From: Corydoras sp. C115
Taxonomy: Eukaryota; Chordata; Actinopteri; Siluriformes; Callichthyidae
Direction of reading: 5' to 3'
NCBI GenBank assembly: GCA_019802505.1
Contig: JAFMOC010000223.1
Span: 186,001-250,000 of the forward strand
Length of the DNA: 64,000 bases
The notes beneath the pieces were generated by a model that ran no database searches, was not told where the DNA came from, and worked only from the letters and a program-made list of their open reading frames with translations. Shown here in pieces: positions 1 to 10,489 of the stretch. Each line of letters starts with the position of its first letter. Position 1 is the stretch's first letter. Both the position numbers and the translations under genes were made by a program.

Positions 1-4
1 ATAT

Positions 5-38
<34 letters not shown>

Positions 39-54
39 AATATATATATCGCGG
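1..54. repeat. (TA)n microsatellite
   Basis: Alternating TA runs from the window edge and abuts a SINE copy. A second (TA)n array lies on the far side of that SINE at 361-418, so the SINE sits inside a TA-rich tract. Confidence 0.95.
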
Positions 55-357
55 TGGGGTTCCCCATGCCCATCCAGGGGAGAACGTCTTGGGCGCTGGG
101 CAGATAGACCCAGGACAGGGCGCCAATCCATCGCTGGGCACACACTCACTCACACAGACACACTCTATATGGGGCAATTTTTGAGAATTCAATTGACTTG
201 ATCCATGTTTTTGGACTATGGGAGGAAACCGGGGAACCTAGAGTAAAACCCAGGCAGACACGGGGAGAACATGGAAACTCCACCCAGATGGTGATTCGAA
301 CCGGGATTCCCTAGTGCTGAGAGGCGAATGTGCTAACCACTAAGCCACCGTGCTGCC

Positions 358-361
<4 letters not shown>
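45..361 (-). mobile_element. tRNA-derived SINE, full-length-like copy
   Basis: Read on the minus strand, the head at about 361-290 has an A-box-like stretch (GGCTTAGTGGTTAGCAC) and a B box (GGTTCGAATC). The conserved body follows, with the words ATGTTCTCCCCGTGT and CAGTCCAAAAACATGG. The same unit recurs at 9.1, 9.8, 23.3, 24.15, 36.15, 51.9 and 60.3 kb. Pol III boxes at the 5' end of a ~300-bp dispersed repeat define a tRNA-derived SINE. I do not assign a family name. Confidence 0.8.

Positions 362-418
<57 letters not shown>
361..418. repeat. (TA)n microsatellite
   Basis: An uninterrupted TA dinucleotide run. Confidence 0.95.
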
Positions 419-420
<2 letters not shown>

Positions 421-422
<2 letters not shown>

Positions 423-790
423 GAATGCACTCCCCCCATTTTTTACATCATGTGTTTGTGAAAGAGGTGTGTTTTCAGTTGTTTCTATAAGATGCTAAGT
501 GACTCTACCTTATGGAGAGAGTTGGAAAATTATTCCACCATTTTGCAGTGGTGAATGATATGGAGTGAGAATTAGCACATCAGTGCGGTGGAATCACCAG
601 ACAAAATTCATCACTAGAGGGAAGAAAACGAGTTGGAGTGTATTTTGAAAATATAGACTAAAGGTAAGAGGGGGCAGATAGAAAAATGGAGCCTTGTACT
701 AAATGCGAGCAGCTACAGTGAGCCAATGGGTAGTGGAGTGACAGGAGTTTGCTTGGGCTGGTTGAACACAGTCAACACCACAGTATTGAA
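421..790 (-). mobile_element. L2-type LINE fragment, 3' part
   Basis: It aligns by eye with 29,520-29,900: both share the words CCACCATTTTGCAGTGGTGAA and ATGCGAGCAGCTACAG in the same order. In the better copy that stretch is the C-terminal reverse-transcriptase and 3' part of a minus-strand L2. No open frame survives here. The remaining sequence to about 1,050 is AT-rich with nothing recognisable apart from the short word TGAAACATGAAACATGAAA. Confidence 0.55.
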
Positions 791-1096
791 AAAAGACACC
801 ATTGTATTTAAGGCTTATGCAATAAAGATACTTTAAACAATTAGTCAGCAAACACACTTTAAGAGACTTTTAACGCCTGTAAAAAGATTCACTGTAAATA
901 AAGTAAACACATTTTAGTGTGACTTTAAATAAACCATAAAGAAGTTTCTTCCTTAAAATAACAACATAACATGAAAAAGCTTGAAACATGAAACATGAAA
1001 GCTTGTATAATACCTGATATAAAATACCAATTATAATACCTAACTATTATAAAAGGCATACATGCCGCGGTAAGTCTTTTAGCGCGCTGAGCACTG

Positions 1097-1939
1097 TCAA
1101 CGAATCAGTGAAATTCTCTGACTGTGTGAACCACGGCGCGCTGACGCTGCAAGGCTAAAAAGCATGCGAAAAAATCGCATGGGCCCCTGGGCCTCGGGAT
1201 GGGCGGCGTGACGCACGCTGGGCGGACTTCGGCAGGCGCGCACGCAGGCAGGACCTCGGCGGGCACGCACGCAGGGCGAACCTCGGCGGGCACGCACGCC
1301 GGGCGGACCTCGGCCGGCACGCACGCCGGGCGGACCTCGGCCGGCACGCACGCTGGGCGGACCTCGGCCGGCACCACGGGCTCTCCATCCTGCACACAGA
1401 AAACATAAACCCCCGCCGCAACGCCCAAACACAGATACAAACATATCGGACATAGGGACGACAGACTGGTCACACGAGACATATGAGGACGGGGGACACA
1501 ACACATTCACACACTCGGGTGGCGGCTCCGGTACCGCCCCCTCGCAGCGCAACCCAGACACGGCACGGACCGGCGCGGTCGCGTCACGTGACTGCCCCGC
1601 AGTCCACGCTTCGCGCTCCGCAGCTGCGCCGTGCGCCCGCTGCGGCTTCTCTCCACGCCGTCGCCGCGCTCTGCGTCCGGATCTCACCACCGGGGGTTTT
1701 ACAAACCGGACTGGACCCTCCGTCAAGAACTCCTCAGAGTTGCGGAGGGTGCGTACGGGCAGAATGTGCCCATACAGGTATGATTCGCCGTCATCATCGG
1801 ACACCTCAATAAGATCAAGGCCATCCTCCGCACAGAGCGCCTCATACCCGTACCTCCACAACCATTCCTCATCGGAGTCGCTACACTCCGGCACGCTGTT
1901 TGAGCCGCTCCCCCGGCTCCGGGACGGCGGGCTCTGCAT
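1097..1939 (-). CDS. Unidentified acidic-then-arginine-rich ORF inside a GC-rich LTR unit
   Basis: A 280-codon frame begins with ATG at 1939, about 125 nt downstream of the 3' end of a minus-strand LTR-like block. The first ~75 residues are acidic (CSDSDEEW..., VSDDDGES). Residues ~85-100 are strongly basic (a GRRARRRRG stretch). Residues ~200-250 are a 9-residue tandem repeat (RGPPGVRAG type). I recognise no domain. A consensus-like splice donor (GTG|GTGAGA) lies near 1,686 within the frame, so the real product could stop being translated there and be spliced. Other frames through the GC-rich repeat are also open, which weakens the coding argument for the C-terminal half. It could be a gag-like or accessory ORF of an LTR element, a first exon, or a chance frame. 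Confidence 0.35.
   Translation of the reverse strand: MQSPPSRSRGSGSNSVPECSDSDEEWLWRYGYEALCAEDGLDLIEVSDDDGESYLYGHILPVRTLRNSEEFLTEGPVRFVKPPVVRSGRRARRRRGEKPQRAHGAAAEREAWTAGQSRDATAPVRAVSGLRCEGAVPEPPPECVNVLCPPSSYVSCDQSVVPMSDMFVSVFGRCGGGLCFLCAGWRARGAGRGPPSVRAGRGPPGVRAGRGPPGVRARRGSPCVRARRGPACVRACRSPPSVRHAAHPEAQGPMRFFRMLFSLAASARRGSHSQRISLIR
1208..1372. repeat. 27-bp GC-rich minisatellite, about six units
   Basis: The unit is about GGGCGGACCTCGGCCGGCAC followed by GCACGCN. It repeats about six times with a few substitutions. Because 27 is divisible by three, it makes a 9-residue repeat in every frame and keeps frames open on both strands. Confidence 0.9.
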
Positions 1940-2062
1940 AACGGCGCACTCGCGGACACGGCGGAGCGCGCCGCAAGTACAAGGCTATACGGCCCCTCCA
2001 AAGAAAAATAAAAAAAACGCCTACCTGGGCTCTGGACTCCCAAAACGATTGGTGCGTCTTTT

Positions 2063-2432
2063 TGTCACATCTACCGTAGGTTGAACGCGGCTGCGCAAAC
2101 ACAGCGCAGAACCGCAGCGCTCTAACGCGCAGAAGGGAGCCAGGCACACAGGTGGCAGGAACAAAACTTTATTAGGATGTCCAAACACCACATAGAACGG
2201 TATACAGAGACGAGGAGACACGAATAAACCTAAGACGCACACAGACGACGAGGAACACCGGAACTAAATACACGCACCACGTGCACCCACAGACCAATCC
2301 CACAGAGACGCTAATTAACTAAAGTGACCCGGACTAAACAGCTAATTAACATCTACACAAAGACACAAACACAGAACTCAAAAACAAAAGCACAGGACGA
2401 CAGAAAAACAGGTGCCCTAGGCACCCGTTACA
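2063..2432 (-). mobile_element. LTR-like block (TG...CA), minus strand
   Basis: On the minus strand it begins TGTAACGGGTGCC at 2432 and ends TAGATGTGACA at 2063, so it has 5'-TG...CA-3' ends. An AATAAA signal (minus strand, 2168-2173) is followed by a GT-rich stretch, as in the R-U5 part of an LTR. Downstream is a GC-rich leader and the ORF ending at 1097. I do not see a clear tRNA primer-binding site next to the end, and no partner LTR is in the window. The flanks (CTTTT and CTTAT) are near-matches rather than a clean duplication. Confidence 0.5.
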
Positions 2433-2599
2433 CTTATCTAAATTTATTGACATTTGTTCACCAATTCATTTGCTTGATGGATCAAAATGTCAGGAAATCT
2501 AATTTACTTTCAGAGTTTGGAGAACGTTAAACTGTGGAATGACCATGTCCTCAAAATGTCCTGCTGGACAACTATTGTTGATATTTTTAAACAGATTAT

Positions 2600-3024
2600 C
2601 TGAGCACACCATCAGACCCTAAATTTAAAAAAGGTAATTAACAAAAGGTACATACTGAGGGCAAATGACCTAGCTATTAACATTCATCAAGTCTATCAGT
2701 CAGGCTTTAGGTCTCACCATAGCACTGAGCCAGCCTTAATTAAAGTATTCAATGAGTAATTAATGTCCTCTGACAATAACCAAATCTCTTTTCTTGTCTT
2801 ATTAGATCTTAGTGCAGCCTTTAACACTATAAGATCATAAAATTCTGCATGACAGATTAGAAAACCCTGTGAGCATAACAGGATCTGTATTCCAGTGGTT
2901 TAAATCCTATCTGACAGGTCAATATCAGTTCACTTGAGTTAACCATCAATGTTCTGATCTTGCAAATTTAAATATGGTGTTCTGCAAGGGTCAGTTCTGG
3001 GACCACTCCCATTTGCCTTATATA
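2600..3024 (+). mobile_element. L2-type LINE, RT segment, left of a Tc1 insertion
   Basis: Degenerate reverse-transcriptase sequence: the words for QSGFRSHHST (about 2,700-2,720) and LLDLSAAFNT (about 2,800-2,830), ending at the GPLPFALY stretch at 3,000-3,020. The reading continues on the right side of the Tc1 at 4,636 with LGSIIHKN and YADDTQLY, so the two halves were once contiguous. Confidence 0.8.
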
Positions 3025-4635
3025 CAGTTAGGTCCATAAATATTTGGACAGAGACAACATTTTTCTAATTTTGGTTCTGTAAATGACAACAATGAATTTT
3101 AAACAAAACACTTCAGATGCAATTGAAGTTCAGACTTTCAGCTTTAATTCATTGGGTTGAACAAAATCATTTTAAAAGCATTTTATAAACACAATCCCTT
3201 CATTTTAGGGGCTCAAAAGTGATTAGACAAATTAAGTTATTGTAAATAAAATATTTGTTTCTAATACTTGGTTGAAAAACCTTTGTTGGCAATGACTGCC
3301 TAAAGTCTTGAACTCATGGACATCACCAGACGCTGTGCTTCCTCCGTTTTAATGCTCTGCCAGGCCTTTCCTGCAGCGGTTTTCAGTTGCTGTTTGTTTG
3401 TGGGCCTTTCTGTCTGAAGTTTTGTCTTTAATAAGTAAAATGCACGCTCAATTGGGTTGAGATCAGGTGACTGACTTGGCCATTCAAGAACATTCCACTT
3501 TTTTGCTTTAATAAACTCCTGAGTTGCTTTGTCTTTATGTTTCGGGTCATTGTTCATCTGTATTATGAAACGCCGACCAATCAGATTGGCTGCATTTGGC
3601 TGGATTTAAGCACACAGTATGCCTCTGAATATCTCAGAATTCATCCAGCTGCTTCTGTCCTGTGTCACATCATCAATAAACACTAGTGACCCAGTGCCTG
3701 TGGCAGCCATGCATGCCCAAGCCATCACACTGCCTCCGCTGTGTTTTACAGACAATGCTTTGGATCATGAGCTGTAACACGCCTTCGCCATACATTTTTC
3801 TTTCCATCATTCTGGTAGAGGTTGATGTTGGTTTTGTCTGTCCAAAGAATGTTCTTCCAGAACTGTGCTGGGTTTGTTTTAGATGTTTTTAGCAAAGTCC
3901 AATCTAGCCTTTTTATTCTTGAGGCTTAAGAGTGGCTTGCACCGTGCAGTGAACCCTCTGTATTTACTTGCATGCAGTCTTCTCTTTATGGTAGACTTGG
4001 ATATTGATACACCTACCTTCTGGAGAGTGTTGTTCACTTGGTTAACTGTTGTGAATGGGTTTATCTACACCATGGAAATTATTCTGCGATCATCTACCAC
4101 TGTTGTCTTCTGTGGGCATCCAGGTCTTTTTGCATTGGTGAGTTTACCAGTTCTATCTTTTTTTCTCAGGATGTACCAAAACGGTAGATTTTGCCATTCC
4201 TAATATTGTAGCAATTTCTCGGATGGGTTTTTTCTGTTTTCTCAGATTAAGGATGGCTTGTTTCACTTACATGGAGAGCTCCTTTGACCGCATGTTTTTT
4301 TTAACAGCAAAATCTTCCAAATGCAATCAGCATGCCTAATATCAACTCCAGGCCTTTTGTCTGCTTAATTGAGAATGACATAACTAAGGAATTGTCCACA
4401 CCTGCCCATGAAATAGCCTTTGAGTAAATTGTCCAATTATTTTTGGTCCTTTTAAAAACAGGGTGGCATAGGTTAAGGAGCTGAAACTTCTAAACCCTTC
4501 ATCCAATGTGGATACCCTCAATTAAAAGCTGAAAGTCTAGACATGTCAATTACATAATTAAAACTTGAACATATTCTAGTCAACAGGTAAAAAACTAAAT
4601 TTGCATCAGTGTCCAAATATATATGGACCTAACTG
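3025..4635 (-). mobile_element. Tc1/mariner-type transposon nested in L2
   Basis: The terminal inverted repeats are CAGTTAGGTCCATAAATATT at 3,025 and its inverted match ending at 4,635. The 1.6-kb length and CAGT termini fit Tc1-like elements, which insert at TA. The left flank ends in TA; the right flank is changed. The element interrupts an L2 reverse transcriptase, so it is younger than that L2. Confidence 0.9.
3300..4293 (-). pseudogene. Tc1-like transposase, decayed
   Basis: An N-terminal start (MRSKELS) is visible at 4,293 and is followed almost at once by a stop codon; the helix-turn-helix part continues in broken frames. The C-terminal 85 codons (3,557-3,300) are open and carry NNDPKH, WPSQSPDLNPIE and the final helix region, so the second Asp neighbourhood and the catalytic Glu of a DD34E transposase are present. 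Several frameshifts lie between. The enzyme would cut and paste the element at TA sites, but this copy cannot encode it. Confidence 0.85.
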
Positions 4636-6064
4636 TTTGCTTTCATTGGGATCAATTATTCATAAAAATGAAATAAGTTTCCACTCTTATGCAGATGATA
4701 CACAGTTATACATTTCAGCTAATCCTATTGATGCTTGTTCAACAGTAAGGACTGCATCAAAGATATTTGAAATGTGGATGTCAAAACTTCCTAATGCTAA
4801 ATTCTGATAAAAAACTAAGGTACTAATAACTGGACAAACCTCATTATCTGCTTTAACAGACCCAGCTGTGTCAAACCTCATTATCTCCTTTAACAGACCC
4901 AGGTGTTCTGTAAATAATATTCATTATTGATTATTTACAATAAGTCATTATTGATTCATATATTTCCTTTACAAGGCTCATAAGCAATACTTCAAGAATT
5001 GCATTTTTTTTGCAACTATGCAACATTTCGAATCTAAGAAATATCCTCTCCTTCTAAGATGCAGTGAAAGTAATTCATGGTTTTATTACCTCAAGTTTAG
5101 ATTATTGTAATTCACTTCTGACAGGATATTCTAATAAATATTTATATAAATTACAACTTGTTCAAAATGCTGCAGCTAGGGTTTTAACTAGAACCAGTCA
5201 AACATACACTGGCTACCAGTTAAGTTTCATAGTGATTACAAAAGGTTTGTTGAGAACATAAAATTCAACATAATCAGGCTCCACAGTATCTCAGTGAGCG
5301 GATTCAATTGTATAAGCCAACATGCAAGCTTAGATCTCAAGGTGCTGATTTACTTTTAGCTCCTAGAATAAATAAAATTACTGCTGGTGGAAGAGTATTC
5401 TCCTACAAGGCTCCTCAACTTCGGAATAGCCTTCCAGTAACTATTTAGAATCACTATGGTACTTTTAAAGTAGATTAAAAACACATTTATTTAACTTTGC
5501 ATTAATACCCTTATCAGCCTCTTGTAGTTATGCTGCAATGTGTCAATAAAACTCTGGTTATTACTTAAATACTGGGGCTTTATTAGCTCTAACCGCTTTT
5601 CTTGTCCGTTTCATTTGAGGTGTTGCCAATTTCCTGGAGGTGTCGTCAGCTCTTCATCAATGGCTCTGCCGAAGCACTGCGGGTATGACAATTACTGGAT
5701 GGAACATGGACTTATATTGAACTGGCAGCTCTGCAAGATGCCCTCAAATGGACTTACAGTAAATAGTTTTCAAATGACTGTATTAGAGTTTTTCCAATTG
5801 TTAAATATAGACACCTGATCACCACACAATCTTTATATGGCTGGCCTATGCTTGTTGATGCTGCCTGGCCACTCAAGGAGGATAAGTCCCCCTTGGTCCT
5901 CCCAAGGTTTCTTCCTTAAAATAACAACACAACAGGAAGTTTTTTCCTTGCTACTGTGGCTTTGACTTGCTCTTTGGGGTTTAAAGGTTTATAATACGGT
6001 AAAGCTGCTTTGTGACAATGTACTATTGAAAAAAGCACTATGTAAATACATTACTGGAACTTAA
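4636..6064 (+). mobile_element. L2-type LINE, RT C-terminus and 3' tail
   Basis: It continues the L2 after the Tc1. YADDTQLY, the RT catalytic box, is at about 4,690-4,715, and the LDYCNSLLTG block at about 5,095-5,125. It ends with the 3' tail GCTTTGTGACAATGTACTAT and an AAATACATTA-type end near 6,060. Frames are broken in several places. The same tail ends the L2 copy at 43,510-43,570 and recurs as fragments near 8,640 and 48,600. Confidence 0.85.
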
Positions 6065-6349
6065 AATTACCCACAATCAATCCTGCTTACCTCAAGTGAA
6101 AAGACAGCACTCCCTAGTCAGCACAGTAGAGATGAAGCTGCATTTTCTCACTTAGTGCAGCAGATACCAGAAAATTTCCTTCCAATTCTTTAAAATTTAA
6201 TAATTCCATCCCTGAATTCATCCCTCCTAGACCCAGAAAAACTGCCCTACCTACTGGGAGAACACAGAGAGAGCTGCATACTAGCAGCCCCCCCCCCCAC
6301 ACACACCTGTAACCATTTGAAGCCCAATGGGTAACCATGCCTTACATAT

Positions 6350-6530
6350 ACACACACAGTTTGACAGCACTGGATTAATGTGATGTGAAGAGTTTAATAA
6401 ATGAAACATGACCAACAGAGCAGGTACTGTGTGGGTGGTGGTGATTCTCAACAATGCAACAACACTGTGCATGTTGTTGTTGTACAGTAAAATCAAACAC
6501 AGCAGTGCTGCATTGAATTCCATTCGATGT
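6350..6530 (-). repeat. MITE-family fragment
   Basis: The words AACAATGCAACAACACTGTGC and TTTAATAAATGAAACATGACC resemble diverged parts of the MITE family seen at 19.7, 22.5 and 25.3 kb. The call is weak. Between 6,064 and 6,350 I see only a short poly-C/CA stretch and nothing else recognisable. Confidence 0.3.
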
Positions 6531-6957
6531 TGTCAGAAATTTAAAATTTCTTACACATAATAAGAGTTCCAAAATGGCCGAAAGTTTGTATTCAAACAAA
6601 GGACCCTTCTGAGTTCTGCCACCATTAAGAAGTGGGGTGGGGCAAACTAGATTCGAACCAAAATACTGGCTGATTTAAAACCTAGGGCGGTAATCTGCGA
6701 TTGGCTTAGGCAGTTAAGGGGCAGGAACTAGACGTAACGATATATACACAGGTAAACCCGTAGGTGGGTCTATCTTCTCATGAGACCCCAGAAGGCGTTC
6801 TTAGCACCTGGAAGCTGAATGAGGCAGACCCGCTGGCCAGCGTTACTTTCTGACGGTACTCGAGAAGAATTCTCTTTGTTCTCAATAAACCAGTTGAGAC
6901 GTCCATCTTGAATCGGCTCGTTCTTTCTGCCTTTCCAAAAATCAAAAAGATCCAACA
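6531..6957 (+). mobile_element. Solo LTR, family A, 4-bp target duplication ATGT
   Basis: It starts TGTCAGAAATT and ends GATCCAACA, flanked by ATGT at 6,527-6,530 and 6,958-6,961. It has a TATA-like stretch near 6,739 and AATAAA at 6,884-6,889, as an LTR promoter and polyadenylation signal would. Two more copies lie at 20,516-20,948 and 30,519-30,928, each with its own 4-bp duplication. No internal gag/pol sequence is attached, so it is a solo LTR left by LTR-LTR recombination. A 4-bp duplication fits gammaretrovirus-like ERVs or some gypsy elements; I cannot tell which. Confidence 0.88.
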
Positions 6958-6961
6958 ATGT

Positions 6962-8640
6962 GCACTGAGTAAGACAAATGTACTTTAATAATTTAATGAT
7001 CCACCTGGAGTCAAATCAAACAGATTAGAACGTTTGTTATTGCACCATTAGATAAATAAAAGACAAATTAGTCATCTATAAATAACAGATTAATCAAAAA
7101 GTATAAGTAGCAGCACTTATACTAACACACCATCATGCCTTCAGTATGTTCCTATAGTGCAGAGACTGTCGGCATCCATCTTGAATCGTCGACAAATAAT
7201 ATGTGCTTTGTGGTGGTCCTGAAGGGGTTACGATCATCAGAGAACAAACATGACAGCAGAAAAAAGGTGGGTACCATGTAAACTGGGGTGAGCCAGTGCT
7301 CATGTGACGCCACTTTATGAGGTATTTTTTTAACATACACACATACATGAAGTGTGTGTCTGTGTGTGTTTATCTGTATGTGTGAGTGTGTGTATGTGTA
7401 GCCCCATTCATGCTTGTGTAGAAAAAAGGAAACTTGTGCTGTATTGAATGAATAATAATTATGTATTAATAATGATTTGCACTATGTAATGTTTGGTATT
7501 TATACAATCCTCTCATTAAGGTGATTATCTGTAAAAAAATGTACATTATGTTGTAAAGTATCATACAGTATATTTATACCTGGTACAGATTACTGATACA
7601 AATTTTTTCTTATAATCATGTTACTCTGCCAGCTTTTACGATGCAGATATTCAAAAGCCACAAACAGGTGACAAGATTATCTCAAACAGAAAGAAAGGAC
7701 AATTGGTTCTCACACATCAGTGAGTTCTAGCAAAGCAACTTTTAAAGGGAAAATAGGGTCCCCAGGTTTTGGAGGGAGCTTTTATGAAGCTTCAACATGA
7801 GGTAAGGGTGAGAGGACTTCATGTTTTTTCTGGGGAGAGAGGATAAAAGGCATTATTGAGTTTGGACAACTCATTTCCATTAAACAGTTGGTGCGATTTG
7901 TGTAAGTACAATCCATGTAACTTTGTATTGTAATCTTTATTAATCCTACTGTTTACTTGTAAATAAACTTTGTTATTACTTACTGTAAGTAATGTACCGG
8001 TCGATCTTTTAAGACCGAAATCAAAAGCTAATATAGCTCTTGTTAAATGGTATAATATAAGCAAATATAAGATTGACCTCTGAGGGATATAAAAAGTATT
8101 TTATGATCCACATGTCAATATAGTTTCTGTCCATGTATTAGAGAAGCCTCTGACAGAATTAAGATTTCTGCATGCTTATAAAATACCTCTGAGTCAGATA
8201 CTTTAAGGCTTAACCATTAGGAAGAATTAACCTGTTTAGTGCAAAAGGGCGTTACTCGTGTAACTTAAGTTACCATTTAAAACATATCTTTGATATCTTT
8301 CAGATATTTTAATTAATCAAACACGCATTAATCTTCGACCATCTCCTATTTTCCGAAATTTGGTAATGGGACGCGGAGGACTTCATTAATATAATACTAA
8401 TATTCAAAAGTCCTACACTTGTACACCCATTGAGGTTTTGAATAGGGTAGCGGGCACATACACACCCTGTTTATTTTTATACTCCACCTCATCTAGTGGG
8501 TTACAGAGCTCCAACATCTATGTATGTGTGTGTGTGTGTGTAAAAGTACCATAAATCATTAATAGTTCTGTAATTCACCTAGTGAAATTGTCCACCACAT
8601 GCTCAGACATTACAGAATGATATTTTATCAAGTAAGTAAA
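6962..8640. other. No gene seen; possible LTR remnant
   Basis: AT-rich sequence with short CA/TG runs at 7,350-7,400 and 8,521-8,540. An AATAAA is present near 7,971, and a late segment (8,340-8,375) has the words ATCTTCGACCATCTCC and TGGGACGCGGAGG, which might be the 3' end and leader of an old LTR element. I could not find matching ends. Confidence 0.3.
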
Positions 8641-8690
8641 GTAATTTATTTATATAGCGCTTTTTACAACAGTACATTATCATGCCTTTG
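8640..8690 (-). repeat. L2 3'-tail fragment
   Basis: TTTATATAGCGCTTTTTACAACAGTACATT is the inverted match of the L2 tail at 6,010-6,060 (about 30 bp visible). Confidence 0.5.
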
Positions 8691-8875
8691 TATAGCTTTT
8701 TAAATACACATTAACCATTGATGTAATCTACATTCCATTTGCCTAGACAGACATCGAAAGAGGTACACTACATACTACATGTGCATGAATTAAACAGCTG
8801 CTGTAGCTGAAACCTCTGATCTGGTTTAACCAGTTTGGTAGGACTGATCGTGAATAGGAGCAAATATTCCACACA

Positions 8876-8876
<1 letters not shown>

Positions 8877-8921
<45 letters not shown>
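8877..8921. repeat. (CA)n microsatellite
   Basis: An uninterrupted CA dinucleotide run. It produces long cysteine/valine frames on the minus strand that are not genes. Confidence 0.95.
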
Positions 8922-8923
<2 letters not shown>

Positions 8924-9134
8924 AAGAACAAGGCAACAGTGTGACCACATAGTCTGATTTTCCATTTGTCTTTCTGCTGGTACTTGTGGTCACATGACGG
9001 TGGACGTGCCAATTTAAATCCGTGTGCTGGATTAATGTTGGGCTGCTGTCCGGACTTTGTTCACCACAGATACACTACCTTTTGCCTAGAACAGTTTGAG
9101 CAATGAGGGTTTAGATGCTGATGCTGTTTGACAT

Positions 9135-9300
9135 CAACTTACAGTCAGGGTTCGAATCCTGATCTGGGTGATGTTTTCATGTTCTTGCAGTGTCCTTGTG
9201 GGTTTTCTGTGTTCTCCGGTTTCCTCTCACAGTCCAAAAACATGGATTCAAGGTGAATTGTCTTATCGATCCTATATATAGTGTGTGTGATTGGTGCCCT
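9135..9300 (+). mobile_element. SINE fragment (tRNA-derived family)
   Basis: The B box GGTTCGAATCC at 9,149 is followed by the family body (CATGTTCTTGCAGTGTC, CAGTCCAAAAACATGGA). It is diverged from the consensus. Confidence 0.6.
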
Positions 9301-9845
9301 GTCATGGGTGTATCGGGGCCCAAAATCTTGCGGTCAATGAAATATTGCAAAACTGTGAGATAAATACACAGCAGTAAGCCTTTTCTTTCAGCTGTTAAGT
9401 GTTCCACAGCATTTCTCCCTGTCTTTCTGTCCTGTGTCTCTCTCTCTCACACCACAAACACACAGTTCTATAAATACTGTGTGAGCTATGCTGATGTCAC
9501 AGGGCAAGCGCATTGACCACACCTCTGGTTTCTTCATAGCATAAGTTTGTGTGTATGTGGGTTTATGTTCCTATATATCCGTCATATACCAATGACTTAT
9601 GACATTTACTCTGTGGGGCTGTATTGGACTTGTGGGGACAAAATGCAGGTCACCCGAATTTAAATAATACATTTTTAGATAAATACAAAGTCTTCTGAAA
9701 TGGCCTACTATTCTAACAGTATGCAAAAGTAGTATGTATGAATGCATAATGTCTGAGATTCATCAAGCAGTGTCCAGAAATTAACCTACCGAGCAGGATC
9801 TCTTCAGCATAGATGAAGATCAGGGTCAGAGTCTTGGGGTTATGA
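9301..9845. other. No gene seen
   Basis: I see nothing coding. The word TGTGGGGACAAAATGCAGGTC at about 9,633 resembles the ends of a common fish DNA transposon, but no partner end was found. Confidence 0.3.
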
Positions 9846-10086
9846 GAGTCCCATCTAGGGGAGGGCTATTTGGGCGCTAACACCCAAGACAGGCACCAAT
9901 CTAGGCACACACTCATTCAGACTCACAATATCGGGGCAGCTTAGAGCAGCCTATTCACCTGTGAATCCATGTTCTTGGACTGTGTGAGGAAACCGAAGAA
10001 CCCGGAAACTTCACCCATATCAGAATTCAAACCTGAATCCCCAATGCGGAGAAGTGAAAGTGCTAACCACTATGCCACCGTGCCTC
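9846..10086 (-). mobile_element. SINE copy (tRNA-derived family), minus strand
   Basis: Shared words in inverted orientation: CTAACCACTATGCCACCGTGC (head), GGACTGTGTGAGGAAACC and CACACACTCATTCA. It is older than the copies at 36 and 60 kb, judged by its substitutions. Confidence 0.65.
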
Positions 10087-10489
10087 ACTGAAAGCATCTG
10101 CTCTTTTAATTGGTCAAGGAGCCCAAACATAAATAAATCCATGCCATTCTGATGCTGACTACGTGAAGGTTACAGTTATATTATGGATTTAAGGTTTTTA
10201 GGTTTATGGGGTGGTGCTTAAGTCCTAGTATGTTAATCACAACATAATGTGATGCTGCACACATCTTTTTCCACCTGTGGTTATGTGACAGTTTATAGAA
10301 CAATTAGTATCCATGCCATGGTAACAAAACAATACAAACATCATGCTGAACATCGGCATGGGTGTGATGGGTGGTGAAGATAAGTAACAGGAAGGCTGTG
10401 GTGTCTAAACTAGGAATGTACCAAATATTCAGTAGTCTAACTGAAATTATTTGACCAGCATTATAATGGCAAATCGACATAACCCATTG

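Noticed and set aside
1105..2147. Several overlapping open frames on both strands in the GC-rich minisatellite region
   Set aside because: A 27-bp GC-rich repeat keeps all frames open. Only the frame with an ATG near the LTR end and non-repeat acidic residues was kept, at low confidence.
8743..9012. Cys/Val-rich frames on the minus strand
   Set aside because: Translation of a (CA)n array.
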